A stretch of 64,000 bases of DNA, taken from contig CAVWKG010000016.1 in NCBI GenBank assembly GCA_963755375.1, positions 124,001 to 188,000 of the forward strand. Direction: 5' to 3'. The number at the start of each line of letters is the position of its first letter. The first letter of the stretch is position 1. This document shows, piece after piece, positions 43,617-51,573 of the stretch. The DNA comes from Bog-473 sp963755375 (GTDB lineage Bacteria > Actinomycetota > Acidimicrobiia > Acidimicrobiales > RAAP-2). The notes under the pieces were generated by a model. It was not told where the DNA came from and ran no database searches. It saw nothing but the letters and a program-made list of their open reading frames with translations. The position numbers and the translations under genes are program-made.

Positions 43617-43652
43617 ACCATCGGGTTCCCCGGAACCATCAGGTTCCCCGGT
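43617..43652. repeat. 18-bp tandem repeat, two units
   Basis: Two units of ACCATCRGGTTCCCCGGW, 16 of 18 matching, which also create a GGTTCC-CC-GGAACC inverted repeat. It lies upstream of ligase 2; function unknown. Confidence 0.65.
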
Positions 43653-43714
43653 GTTGGTGCACCATTGGCTCCAGCCCCTCGCGGTGGTGGGACTTCCGGC
43701 GGAGCGCCCGGCTT

Positions 43715-45148
43715 ATGAAGGGGACCACGGGCAATCTGGCCGACCTGTTGACCACTCATCCCTTTTCCGATGGTGAAGACCTGATCAGCACAGTGGACCG
43801 GACAGTCTCGGCGGCCACCGTGCGCGTCGAGGCCGCCCGCATCGGCGCACGGCTGGGGTCCGCCGGGATCGAGCCCGGCCAGGCGGTGGTGGTCCAGCTA
43901 CCCAATGGGCCCGAATTCGTCTTCGCCATGTTCGGGGTCTGGCTGGCCGGCGCGGTGTTCGTGCCGGCCAACCCGCGACAGCCTCCGGCCGAGCTCGAAC
44001 ACGTTCTGGCCTCCACCGCCCCGGTCGCCGTGATCGATACTGCAGGAGTACGCCTCTCAGACGTGCTGCCCACCCGCTACGAGCCCGATACGGCCTTCGT
44101 CACCTGGACGTCGGGAACAACGGGACAACCGAAGCCCATCCTCCAGACGCACACGGGGTACCTCGAGCTACTCGATCGCGTCCTCGGTCCGCTGCGGGGC
44201 CGTCCTGCCGATCCGGCTCGTCCACCCTCGCCGAACCTGGTCCCGGTGTCCCTGGCCCTCAACGCCGGCATCTACAACGTCCTGTTCGGACTCCGGGCCG
44301 GAGCATCCCTCGTCCTCATGGACCGCTTCAGCACCTCGGAGTTCGCCACCCTCGTGAGCCGCTTCTCCATTCGCTCCACCGTCCTGCCCCCTGCGGCCAT
44401 GGTGATGCTTGCCGACGATTCCGCCGTGACCGATCTGACGCCGCTGCGCTACGTGCGGAGCATCACCGCACCGCTCTCGCCCCTCGCGGCCCGTCGATTC
44501 TCGGACAAGTTCGGCGTCACGGTGCTCAACGGCTATGGACAGGCCGAGATCGGAGAAGTCATCGGATGGACGGCCGCCGATGCCCGGGATCATCCCGAAA
44601 AGATCGGGGCGGTGGGCCGGCCTCATCCCGGCGTCGCGATCAAGGTGGTGGGCGAGGATGGATCGGTCGATCTCGCCGATACCGTCGGCGAGTTACTGGT
44701 GAAGCCACCGCGGATGGCTTCGGGGTACGCGGACGGCGAAAGCCTCGATGATCGACTGGATCCGGAGGGCTACGTCCGCACGGGGGACTTCGCCCGCGTT
44801 GACGAGGATGGCTTTGTCTGGATCGAAGGTCGGGTCGGCGACGTCATCAATCGCGGTGGGAACAAGGTGTTCCCGGGGCAGGTCGAGGAAGTCCTGCTCC
44901 TCTCTTCCGGTGTGAGAGAGGTGGCGGTGGTGGGCTTACCCGATGAACGCCTCGGAGAGGTGCCTGTCGCCTTCGTCGTCGGTGACGCACCGGACACGGA
45001 GCTCGATCGACTCTGCCGCGACCACCTGGTGGCCTACAAGATCCCTGTCGCGTTCCGGCACGTGAACGAGTTGCCAAAGAGCGAGGTGGGCAAGGTGCTG
45101 CGCCGGGAACTGGTGGCAATGGGAGCAACTGCAGAACTTGGCCGATGA
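43715..45148 (+). CDS. AMP-forming acyl-CoA ligase 2
   Basis: A 477-residue ANL-family ligase, shorter than usual because its N-terminal subdomain is compact. Motifs: P-loop TWTSGTTGQPKP near residue 131, GYGQAEIGE near residue 273, YVRTGDFARVDEDG near residue 350, the hinge GRVGDVINRGGNKVFP, and the C-terminal Lys in KSEVGKVLRREL. It would convert a carboxylic acid to its CoA ester. ATG 43715 follows a GGCTT rather than a good ribosome binding site, so the start is moderately sure. It is a single-gene unit downstream of site 3 and convergent with the NIPSNAP-like gene. Confidence 0.9.
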   Translation: MKGTTGNLADLLTTHPFSDGEDLISTVDRTVSAATVRVEAARIGARLGSAGIEPGQAVVVQLPNGPEFVFAMFGVWLAGAVFVPANPRQPPAELEHVLASTAPVAVIDTAGVRLSDVLPTRYEPDTAFVTWTSGTTGQPKPILQTHTGYLELLDRVLGPLRGRPADPARPPSPNLVPVSLALNAGIYNVLFGLRAGASLVLMDRFSTSEFATLVSRFSIRSTVLPPAAMVMLADDSAVTDLTPLRYVRSITAPLSPLAARRFSDKFGVTVLNGYGQAEIGEVIGWTAADARDHPEKIGAVGRPHPGVAIKVVGEDGSVDLADTVGELLVKPPRMASGYADGESLDDRLDPEGYVRTGDFARVDEDGFVWIEGRVGDVINRGGNKVFPGQVEEVLLLSSGVREVAVVGLPDERLGEVPVAFVVGDAPDTELDRLCRDHLVAYKIPVAFRHVNELPKSEVGKVLRRELVAMGATAELGR

Positions 45149-45194
45149 CGTGTCCGTTGAGAGTCGGTAGCGAAAGGCCAGCGACAGGAGCCGC

Positions 45195-45932
45195 TTAGCC
45201 GTCCCAGGCCTCGGTTCGATCGGCGCGCGACGGCTGGCGACCCAGGCGCATGGGCGACAAAGCCGCCTCCACCAGCAGGATCCGGCCCATGCCCTCCGTC
45301 GATGCCAGGTTCTGTGCTTCCAGTTCGACCAGCCCCCGGTGGCTACGACGTGCCTTCTCACGATCCGCCCACTCCTGCCAGGTGGGGACGGCCCACAGCA
45401 GAAAGCACTCGCTGTCGTCGATCAACGCCGTCTCCCATGCCCCGGCCAGCTTCCAACCGAACTCACCCAGGACCGGGACCACCTCGCGCTGGACAAAGTC
45501 CAAATAGCGGCCCGAGCTCCCTCTCGGCACTCGGATCTGCTCGTGTGCGTATACGTCACCCCGGATGCCCTCGGCGCAGGCCTGCTCGATGGTCGGCATC
45601 CACGGCGCCGGCACGAGGAGGCGATCCAGACCTCCGGCTCTCAGTTCGGCGGCCGCCGCCCACCACGCCGCGAGCTTGGGGTCCTGCAGATCGCGATGCC
45701 CCAGTTCATGTCCGAAGGACCGGGCCAGGCCGTCGAACCCGTCCTCTTCCCACAGGTTGACGACCTGCGGCCAGCGTCCGGTGCTGCCCACGACACCCCA
45801 CACGCCGTAGCAGAGCTGGTGCCGCTCCTCCTGTGCCGTGGGGCTCCAGTTGGCCGTCATGTGGTACATGTAGCGCCCGCGGTTGTGCCCGATGATGTCG
45901 ATGTACTCGTGGATGTAGACCTTGTCGTTCAC
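45195..45932 (-). CDS. NIPSNAP-like / dimeric alpha-beta barrel protein
   Basis: A 245-residue soluble protein that seems to have two ferredoxin-like halves. It begins KVYIHEYIDIIGHNRGRYMY, the NIPSNAP-type pattern, and has a second unit starting VYAHEQIRVPRGSSGRYLDF and ending with AVPTWQEWADREKARR. Proteins of this kind often accompany CoA-dependent degradation clusters but their activity is not defined. GTG 45932 is 16 nt downstream of the DUF35 gene's stop, so it is the last gene of the gntR-ltp-DUF35 operon. Confidence 0.7.
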   Translation of the reverse strand: MNDKVYIHEYIDIIGHNRGRYMYHMTANWSPTAQEERHQLCYGVWGVVGSTGRWPQVVNLWEEDGFDGLARSFGHELGHRDLQDPKLAAWWAAAAELRAGGLDRLLVPAPWMPTIEQACAEGIRGDVYAHEQIRVPRGSSGRYLDFVQREVVPVLGEFGWKLAGAWETALIDDSECFLLWAVPTWQEWADREKARRSHRGLVELEAQNLASTEGMGRILLVEAALSPMRLGRQPSRADRTEAWDG

Positions 45933-45948
45933 GGCGGACCCACGTCAC

Positions 45949-46380
45949 TCATGGCTGCGCTTCCACGACGGGAGTGAAGTAGGGAAGCGTGATCTCACGG
46001 GAAGCCGGGTGGAACGCCACGACGAGGCGCATGTCCTCGTGCAATGCGTCCGGCTCGCACCCGATGACGGCGCTCATCATCCAGACTCCTTCGTCCAGGC
46101 GGACCACGGCCGGGGCGTAGGGCACGCGGAACGACGGGTTGGGCGGGCGCCAGACCACCGTCCAGCTGTAGAGGCTACCCCGGCCCGCACTCGCGACCCA
46201 GGTTGGCGACGTCGCGTGGCAGTGGGCGCACACGGTGAAGGCACTGAGGCCCTGAGAGCCGCATGCCCCGCACTGCTGGTAGAGCAGGCGCTGTCGGCGA
46301 CATCCTTCCCAGTAGGCCGCACTGCGGAGGCTCGGGCGTGGGGCCGGGATGCCCTCCGGCTGTGGCAGCAGGAGGCTCAT
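45949..46380 (-). CDS. DUF35 / OB-fold zinc-ribbon protein (ChsH2-like)
   Basis: A 143-residue protein with an N-terminal rubredoxin-like zinc ribbon, ligands C-x2-C at CGAC near residues 37-40 and C-x2-C at CAHC near residues 51-54, followed by an OB-fold (SLYSWTVVWRPPNPSF; MMSAVIGCEPD). In steroid side-chain degradation such DUF35 proteins form a complex with the thiolase-fold aldolase Ltp2. Here ATG 46380 overlaps the stop of the thiolase-like gene (ATGA), so equal expression and complex formation are very likely. Confidence 0.88.
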   Translation of the reverse strand: MSLLLPQPEGIPAPRPSLRSAAYWEGCRRQRLLYQQCGACGSQGLSAFTVCAHCHATSPTWVASAGRGSLYSWTVVWRPPNPSFRVPYAPAVVRLDEGVWMMSAVIGCEPDALHEDMRLVVAFHPASREITLPYFTPVVEAQP

Positions 46381-47540
46381 GGGCGCACCCGTCCCAGGAG
46401 CAGCACGTCACAGAACAAGGCGCCGGAGCCCCCGTTCGAACAGAGGGCGACATCCGCACCGGCGACCTGGTTGGTGGCGCACACGCCGCGCAGCTGCTGC
46501 ACGGCGCGGATGACCCGCTGCAGCTGCTGCGCACTGATCCCGGGGTGGCTGAACGACATGGTCCCGCCATCGGTGGTGACTGGGAGTTGACCGCCAGGTG
46601 CGATGTTGCCATCCTCGACGAACGGGCCACCTTCACCGAGAGGGCAAAACCCGAAGGCCTCCAACTGCCGGATGATCTCGAAGGAGAACGGGTCGTAGAG
46701 TTCGGCGACGTCGACCTCAGAAGGTGTCAGCCCGGCTGTCGCGAAGGCCCGTTTGGCCGCGCTCGCGCCCACCATCCCCGCGACGTCGTCGCCGGCCCGG
46801 GGCTGGAAGTCCCACACGGGTGCAACCGTGTAGGCGGGCCCGAAGGAGTCACTTGCCCCCCCGAGGATCCAGACGGGCGTCTCGCATTCGCGTGCCCGCT
46901 CGGCGGTCACGAGCACAATGCCGCAGCCGCCCTCCGAGGTCATGGCGCAGTCCAGCAGGTGAAAGGGGTCGGCGATCATGCGAGAGGCCAGAATGTCGGC
47001 AGGCGAGAACGGGCCCCGGTCGTGGTAGACGGCATCTGGATTCCGGTGTCCGTTCATACGGATGGTGGCCGCGACGGTGGCGAGCTGCTCGGGCGTCGTT
47101 CCGTATGACAGCATGTGACGGCGCGCCATCAGGGCGAATTCAGCCGCCGTGAACAGTCCGTACCCGACAACGAGCTCGTTCGTCGGCCGGGTCCAGGGTG
47201 CGGTCGAACTCCGGTCCAGGTGGATGCCGGCCCCTCCCGCTGGGATCACCACCACGTCGCACTGGCCGGTCGTGATCAGGGCGGCGGCGTCCAGGAGTGT
47301 CGGGATCCCCAACGAGCTCGGTCGCCGGGTGCAGGGGCCAAGGCCGAGCTCCATGACGATGTCCGCTGAGGCCGGACCGACGACGCCGTCGACTTCGTGC
47401 GGCGAGATGCCGGCATCGGCGAGCGCGCCCAGTGCGCCGGCCAGCGCGATCGAGGTCGAGTCGTGGTCCGGAAGGTGTCGCGCCTGCACGGTGTTGTGGA
47501 CACCGGCAATGGCGACACCGCGAAACGGGTGTGCTGGCAC
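46377..47540 (-). CDS. Thiolase-fold lipid-transfer protein (Ltp / SCP-x-like), possible retro-aldolase
   Basis: A 387-residue thiolase-superfamily protein. It has the fold's characteristic pieces (GVHNTVQARHLPDHDSTSIA, MTSEGGCGIVLVTAERAREC, AELYDPFSFEII, SNGGSGALFCDVLLLG), but the loop around residues 75-90, where true thiolases carry the nucleophilic Cys, reads SSLGIPTLLDAAALI with no Cys. That matches Ltp-type proteins, some of which are retro-aldolases working with a DUF35 partner. The DUF35 gene overlaps its stop by 4 nt. It starts 30 nt after the GntR gene and should be in its operon. C-C bond cleavage of a beta-hydroxyacyl-CoA is the inferred role. Confidence 0.85.
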   Translation of the reverse strand: MPAHPFRGVAIAGVHNTVQARHLPDHDSTSIALAGALGALADAGISPHEVDGVVGPASADIVMELGLGPCTRRPSSLGIPTLLDAAALITTGQCDVVVIPAGGAGIHLDRSSTAPWTRPTNELVVGYGLFTAAEFALMARRHMLSYGTTPEQLATVAATIRMNGHRNPDAVYHDRGPFSPADILASRMIADPFHLLDCAMTSEGGCGIVLVTAERARECETPVWILGGASDSFGPAYTVAPVWDFQPRAGDDVAGMVGASAAKRAFATAGLTPSEVDVAELYDPFSFEIIRQLEAFGFCPLGEGGPFVEDGNIAPGGQLPVTTDGGTMSFSHPGISAQQLQRVIRAVQQLRGVCATNQVAGADVALCSNGGSGALFCDVLLLGRVRP

Positions 47541-47570
47541 GAGAGGTGAGGGCGCTCGACTTCTTGACCG

Positions 47571-48299
47571 TCAGGCCGTGACTTCCACCGATTCGAACAG
47601 AGAGCGCTCCCGGAAGAGCTGTGCCACCTTGTTCCCCACGTTCCGCATCATCTTGACGTATTCGGCGGACGCCTTGTCCCCGTCTCCCTGCTTCATCGCC
47701 CGGGCGATGGCGGCCAGCCCCCGGCTCTCCACCTCCACCGCCTCGGGAACCTCTTCGAAGAAATTGCCGGGCACCAGTGCGGACATGGCTCGCAGCGCCA
47801 CGTTGATACGGGGCGATGCCGCGCCCTTCACGATCAGGCCGTGAAAGGCGATCGACAGGTCGTAGTGCTCCTCCGCCGTTGTGGCCCGCGCGAACTGCGT
47901 CTGTATGGCGCCTAGTTGCTCGGGGAGGTCGTCGGCGGCACGCGCCAACGCACGCTTGGCGGCGAACCCGTAGATCAAACCGAACAACTCGTAGTGATCG
48001 TGCACGGTTGGTTCATCGAGCGTGTTGATAAAGGCGCCGCGGTGCATCTCGTTCGTGACCCAGCCCTCGCGCTCGAGCACGATGAGCGCTTCGCGCACAG
48101 GTATCCGGCTTACGCCCAGCTCCTGGGCGATGGCATCCTGTGGCACCCGCATGCCGGGCCGCAGCTCGCCCTCGAAGATCAACCGCCGAATGTAGGACGC
48201 GATGTGCTCCCCGCTCGGTGTGCGGACGATCTTGGCCTCGCGCCCACCGTTCGAGCGCACCTTGGCATCAGTGCGGGGGCTGTCAGCGGACGATGGCAT
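47571..48299 (-). CDS. GntR-family transcriptional regulator, FCD type
   Basis: A 242-residue regulator. The winged helix-turn-helix covers about residues 30-95 (HIASYIRRLIFEGELRPGMR, DAIAQELGVSRIPVREAL, LEREGWV), followed by an all-helical FCD ligand-binding domain with HYELFGLIYGFAAKRA and FHGLIVKGAASPRI. ATG 48299 is 6 nt behind TAAGAT on the minus strand, so it should be leaderless, and this -10 box lies inside site 4. It is the only regulator among the genes carrying the shared palindrome and is therefore the prime candidate to bind it, probably with an acyl-CoA or acid as inducer. Confidence 0.9.
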   Translation of the reverse strand: MPSSADSPRTDAKVRSNGGREAKIVRTPSGEHIASYIRRLIFEGELRPGMRVPQDAIAQELGVSRIPVREALIVLEREGWVTNEMHRGAFINTLDEPTVHDHYELFGLIYGFAAKRALARAADDLPEQLGAIQTQFARATTAEEHYDLSIAFHGLIVKGAASPRINVALRAMSALVPGNFFEEVPEAVEVESRGLAAIARAMKQGDGDKASAEYVKMMRNVGNKVAQLFRERSLFESVEVTA

Positions 48300-48318
48300 A
48301 CGTATATCTTATGCGAAC
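48298..48318. promoter_or_regulatory. Catabolic-island palindrome, site 4
   Basis: Core ATA-TCT-TAT at 48304-48312, right arm GCGAAC. It covers the -10 box and start codon edge of the gntR gene, implying autoregulation. Confidence 0.75.
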
Positions 48319-48414
48319 TTGGGTTCCAGCCGGTGCTCTGGCCCTCGCGTTGGGCCTGCCGGCCGGCGCCGGCGGGTCCCCGAACAGGCGGAATGCCCGG
48401 CCCTAGGAACCGAA

Positions 48415-48435
48415 GACATGATAAAATATACAATC
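48415..48435. promoter_or_regulatory. Catabolic-island palindrome, site 5
   Basis: Core ATA-AAA-TAT at 48421-48429, right arm ACAATC. It is about 100 nt after site 4 and about 125 nt upstream of the acyl-CoA dehydrogenase operon, so it is the likely control site of that plus-strand operon. Confidence 0.65.
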
Positions 48436-48560
48436 TGACGCGTGGGGACACTTGGCCGAGGTGTTGTGGGCAATGACCGAAGGTTGGGTCGACCAGGTGG
48501 GCGACCTCGGAGAGCTGACAGGTGGCCCAGGCAGGCCGCGGCCACGGACCGTCTGAACCG

Positions 48561-49880
48561 ATGACGTTGTCGTTCACGGGCGGTGGTCCCGTCCACAACG
48601 ACACGGGGAGCCTCCTGTCGGTGCCACCAGATGCTGGTGCCGACGAGGTGGTCGAGGCCGTACGAGACTGGATTGCGACGGTGGTACCTGCGGCGTGGGT
48701 CGAGGCAGGCCGCCGGGGTGGGCCGGCCGCAGTGCGAGAGGTCAGGACCAGGGCGGAGTACGAAGCGTGGTACCCCGCCTTCGGCAGATCCGGGCTGGTC
48801 GCCGCCACCTGGCCGCGTGCCTACGGCGGGCTCGATCTTTCTCCGGAGGCGGCCCGACGGGTCGAGCAGGAGCTCGGCCCGTTCAACCTCGGGCGCCTGA
48901 ACCCCCTCGGACTCAACCTGGCTGCTCCTGCCCTGTTCGCGCACGGGACCGAGGAGCAGCGACTTCGCTTTCTGCCTCCGATCGTTCGCAACGAGGAGGC
49001 CTGGTGCCAGCTCTTCAGCGAACCGGGCGCCGGTTCCGACCTCGCCTCCCTGGCCACCAGGGCCGAGCGTGATGGCGACGACTGGGTCATTACTGGTCAG
49101 AAGGTGTGGACCACTTGGGCGCACCTCTCGGACTGGGCCGTGCTCCTCGCACGCACCGAGGTCGACGTGCCGAAGCGCCAGGGGCTGACGTATTTCCTCA
49201 TCGATCTCTACCAGCCGGGTGTCGAGGTTCGCCCGCTCCGGCACCTGGGCGGTGAGGTCGACTTCAACGAGGTGTTTCTCAACGCGGCCCGCGTCCCCGA
49301 CGCGTGCAGAGTCGGTGACGTTGGTGCCGGATGGAAGGTCGCCAACTCCACCCTGTCGGGCGAACGCCAGATGGTGTCGGGCGCCGGCTCGGGTGGTGTC
49401 GACCGCATCGGGGGCTCCGGTGTCGGCTATCTCATCCGGTTGGCCAAGCGCCGGAGCGCCGGAGACGGCTCGAGTGGGTGGGACGATCCAGTGCGCCGCG
49501 ACGAGATCGTGCGGCTCTACTGCGAGGAGCGTATCCGGGAGTGGACGAACCAGCGGGTGCGGAGCCGGGCCCGCGCCGGGCGCCCTCCCGGTCCCGAGAG
49601 CTCGGTGGGCAAGGTGCACCAGGGTGAGCTGAACCAACGCATCCAGCTTGCGGCCACCTCCCTGTTGGGCCTGGGGGCGACCGCCTGGGTGGGGGAGATG
49701 GGGGACTACGCCGCCTCGCTGCCGTATGAGGTCCGGGGAATGCTGCGCAGCCGGGCCAACACGATCGAGGGCGGGACGACCGAAATCAACAAGAACATCC
49801 TCGGCGAGCGTGTCCTCGGCTTGCCCCGCGAGCCGGATCCGTACGCCTCGCGGCCGTGGCGGGAGGTGCCGCGCAGTTGA
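48561..49880 (+). CDS. Acyl-CoA dehydrogenase 1
   Basis: A 439-residue flavoenzyme expected to introduce an alpha-beta double bond into an acyl-CoA. The FAD-binding region CQLFSEPGAGSDLASL is near residue 150 and VITGQKVWTTWAHLSDW near residue 180. The C-terminal TIEGGTTEINKNILGERVLG keeps a Glu at the position of the classical catalytic base. ATG 48561 seems the natural start; ATG-like codons from 48522 are in frame. It is first in a four-gene operon with two crotonases and a TPP-enzyme-like gene, the crotonase start overlapping its stop. Confidence 0.9.
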   Translation: MTLSFTGGGPVHNDTGSLLSVPPDAGADEVVEAVRDWIATVVPAAWVEAGRRGGPAAVREVRTRAEYEAWYPAFGRSGLVAATWPRAYGGLDLSPEAARRVEQELGPFNLGRLNPLGLNLAAPALFAHGTEEQRLRFLPPIVRNEEAWCQLFSEPGAGSDLASLATRAERDGDDWVITGQKVWTTWAHLSDWAVLLARTEVDVPKRQGLTYFLIDLYQPGVEVRPLRHLGGEVDFNEVFLNAARVPDACRVGDVGAGWKVANSTLSGERQMVSGAGSGGVDRIGGSGVGYLIRLAKRRSAGDGSSGWDDPVRRDEIVRLYCEERIREWTNQRVRSRARAGRPPGPESSVGKVHQGELNQRIQLAATSLLGLGATAWVGEMGDYAASLPYEVRGMLRSRANTIEGGTTEINKNILGERVLGLPREPDPYASRPWREVPRS

Positions 49881-50701
49881 ACCCGTATTCCACGCTCCTC
49901 GTCGAACGCCACGGACCGGTCGGATGGCTCGTCTTCAATCGCCCCCAGTCGGGGAATGCCATGGATGCCGTCATGTTGGACGAGTTGGAGGCGGCCTGGA
50001 GCGAGTTGGACCAAGATCCCGATGTCCGGGTCATCGTGAACACCGGTGAGGGCGGCGTGTTCCAGACCGGCCTCGATGTCGTACAGCTCAGCCGGAATCC
50101 CGATGCCCTGCGCAAGCAGTCCGGTCGCACGCGGCGTGCCGAGCTGCGCTTGACGTCCTGGCAGAACGCAGTGTGGAAGCCGGTCATCGCGGCGGTGAAC
50201 GGGATGTGCGTCGGCGGCGGCCTGCACTTCGTTGCCGATGCCGACATCGTGCTCGCGGCGTCCGACGCCACGTTCCTCGATACCCACGTGTCGGTGGGAC
50301 AGGTGGCGGCCTACGAGCTGATCGGGCTGGCCCGTCGCATGCCCTTCGAAGCGGTGCTGCGCATGGCCCTGGTCGGACGGCACGAGCGTATGACGGCCGA
50401 GCGAGCGCTGGCGCTCGGCATGATCAGCCAGGTGGTCGATCCGCCCGAGCGCCTGCGCGAAGAGGCTCAGACGTTGGCCGAGAAGATCGCCCGCAATTCG
50501 CCCGCCGCCATGGCGGCCACCAAGCGGGCGCTCTGGGGCGCCCTCGAGCGGGGGCTCACCGACGCCTGTAAGGCCGGCGCCACGGAGCTGGTCTCCATGT
50601 GGGGCCATCCCGACCAGGTCGAGGGACCGGCGGCCTTCGCCGAGAAGCGGGAGCCGCGCTGGGTCACACTCACGGCTCCAGAGCCCACCCCTGAAGGGTA
50701 A
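49877..50701 (+). CDS. Enoyl-CoA hydratase/isomerase family protein (crotonase 2)
   Basis: A 274-residue crotonase. TTG 49877 overlaps the stop of acyl-CoA dehydrogenase 1 (TTGA) and has GGGAGGTG upstream, indicating translational coupling. The family body is clear (GWLVFNRPQSGNAMD; GGVFQTGLDVVQL; NGMCVGGGLHFVADADI). The active-site segment is LDTHVSVGQVAAYE rather than the classical PEV, so the first catalytic Glu is absent by alignment. From base 50239 to 50667 it is almost identical to the next gene, while the 5' part is clearly diverged, a pattern of gene conversion. Confidence 0.88.
   Translation: MNPYSTLLVERHGPVGWLVFNRPQSGNAMDAVMLDELEAAWSELDQDPDVRVIVNTGEGGVFQTGLDVVQLSRNPDALRKQSGRTRRAELRLTSWQNAVWKPVIAAVNGMCVGGGLHFVADADIVLAASDATFLDTHVSVGQVAAYELIGLARRMPFEAVLRMALVGRHERMTAERALALGMISQVVDPPERLREEAQTLAEKIARNSPAAMAATKRALWGALERGLTDACKAGATELVSMWGHPDQVEGPAAFAEKREPRWVTLTAPEPTPEG
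50239..50667 (+). repeat. Near-identical crotonase 3' half, copy A
   Basis: 429 bases matching 51089-51517 with only two differences that I could find (in the ACC/CCC codon around 50281-50283). Divergence is abrupt at both ends. Confidence 0.85.
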
Positions 50702-50732
50702 GACCGAGAATCGACGAGAGGGAATCGCAACG

Positions 50733-51542
50733 GTGTATGAAACTCTGAAGATCGAGCGCCACGGCCCGGTTGGGTGGTTGATCAACAACCGACCGGAACG
50801 CCTCAATGCGATGAACAACACCATGCGCGACGAGTTCGCCGAGGCATGGAAGGAGCTCGACGCCGATCCCGCGGTGCGCGTCATCGTGCACACCGGGGAG
50901 GGCAAGGCCTTCCAGACGGGTGTCGACGTGATCGAGATCGCATCCGACGGGATCGGGTTCGAGCGCTATCGCGAGTCGAGCGAGAAGTTCGACTTCCACT
51001 TCACGTCCTGGCACAACAACGTGTGGAAGCCAGTCATCACCGCGGTCAACGGGATCTGCGCCGGCGGGGGATTCCACTGGATCGCCGACGCCGACATCGT
51101 GCTCGCGGCGTCCGACGCCACGTTCCTCGACCCCCACGTGTCGGTGGGACAGGTGGCGGCCTACGAGCTGATCGGGCTGGCCCGTCGCATGCCCTTCGAA
51201 GCGGTGCTGCGCATGGCCCTGGTCGGACGGCACGAGCGTATGACGGCCGAGCGAGCGCTGGCGCTCGGCATGATCAGCCAGGTGGTCGATCCGCCCGAGC
51301 GCCTGCGCGAAGAGGCTCAGACGTTGGCCGAGAAGATCGCCCGCAATTCGCCCGCCGCCATGGCGGCCACCAAGCGGGCGCTCTGGGGCGCCCTCGAGCG
51401 GGGGCTCACCGACGCCTGTAAGGCCGGCGCCACGGAGCTGGTCTCCATGTGGGGCCATCCCGACCAGGTCGAGGGACCGGCGGCCTTCGCCGAGAAGCGG
51501 GAGCCGCGCTGGGTCACCATCGAGGGGTCCGCCGCTCCTTGA
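50733..51542 (+). CDS. Enoyl-CoA hydratase/isomerase family protein (crotonase 3)
   Basis: A 269-residue paralogue of crotonase 2. Its N-terminal half (GWLINNRPERLNAMNN; GKAFQTGVDVIEI; NGICAGGGFHWIADADI) differs strongly from crotonase 2, while the C-terminal half from about residue 120 is practically the same sequence, including LDPHVSVGQVAAYE. GTG 50733 follows GAGAGGGAA. The two proteins may form a heteromer or act on related substrates, sharing trimer contacts in the common C-terminal half. Operon position: after crotonase 2 by 31 nt, before the TPP-like gene by 31 nt. Confidence 0.88.
   Translation: MYETLKIERHGPVGWLINNRPERLNAMNNTMRDEFAEAWKELDADPAVRVIVHTGEGKAFQTGVDVIEIASDGIGFERYRESSEKFDFHFTSWHNNVWKPVITAVNGICAGGGFHWIADADIVLAASDATFLDPHVSVGQVAAYELIGLARRMPFEAVLRMALVGRHERMTAERALALGMISQVVDPPERLREEAQTLAEKIARNSPAAMAATKRALWGALERGLTDACKAGATELVSMWGHPDQVEGPAAFAEKREPRWVTIEGSAAP
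51089..51517 (+). repeat. Near-identical crotonase 3' half, copy B
   Basis: Partner of 50239-50667, exactly 850 bp downstream and in the same orientation. Confidence 0.85.
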
Positions 51543-51573
51543 GCCGGGACTCTGCCACGGTCGAGCGCCCCAC

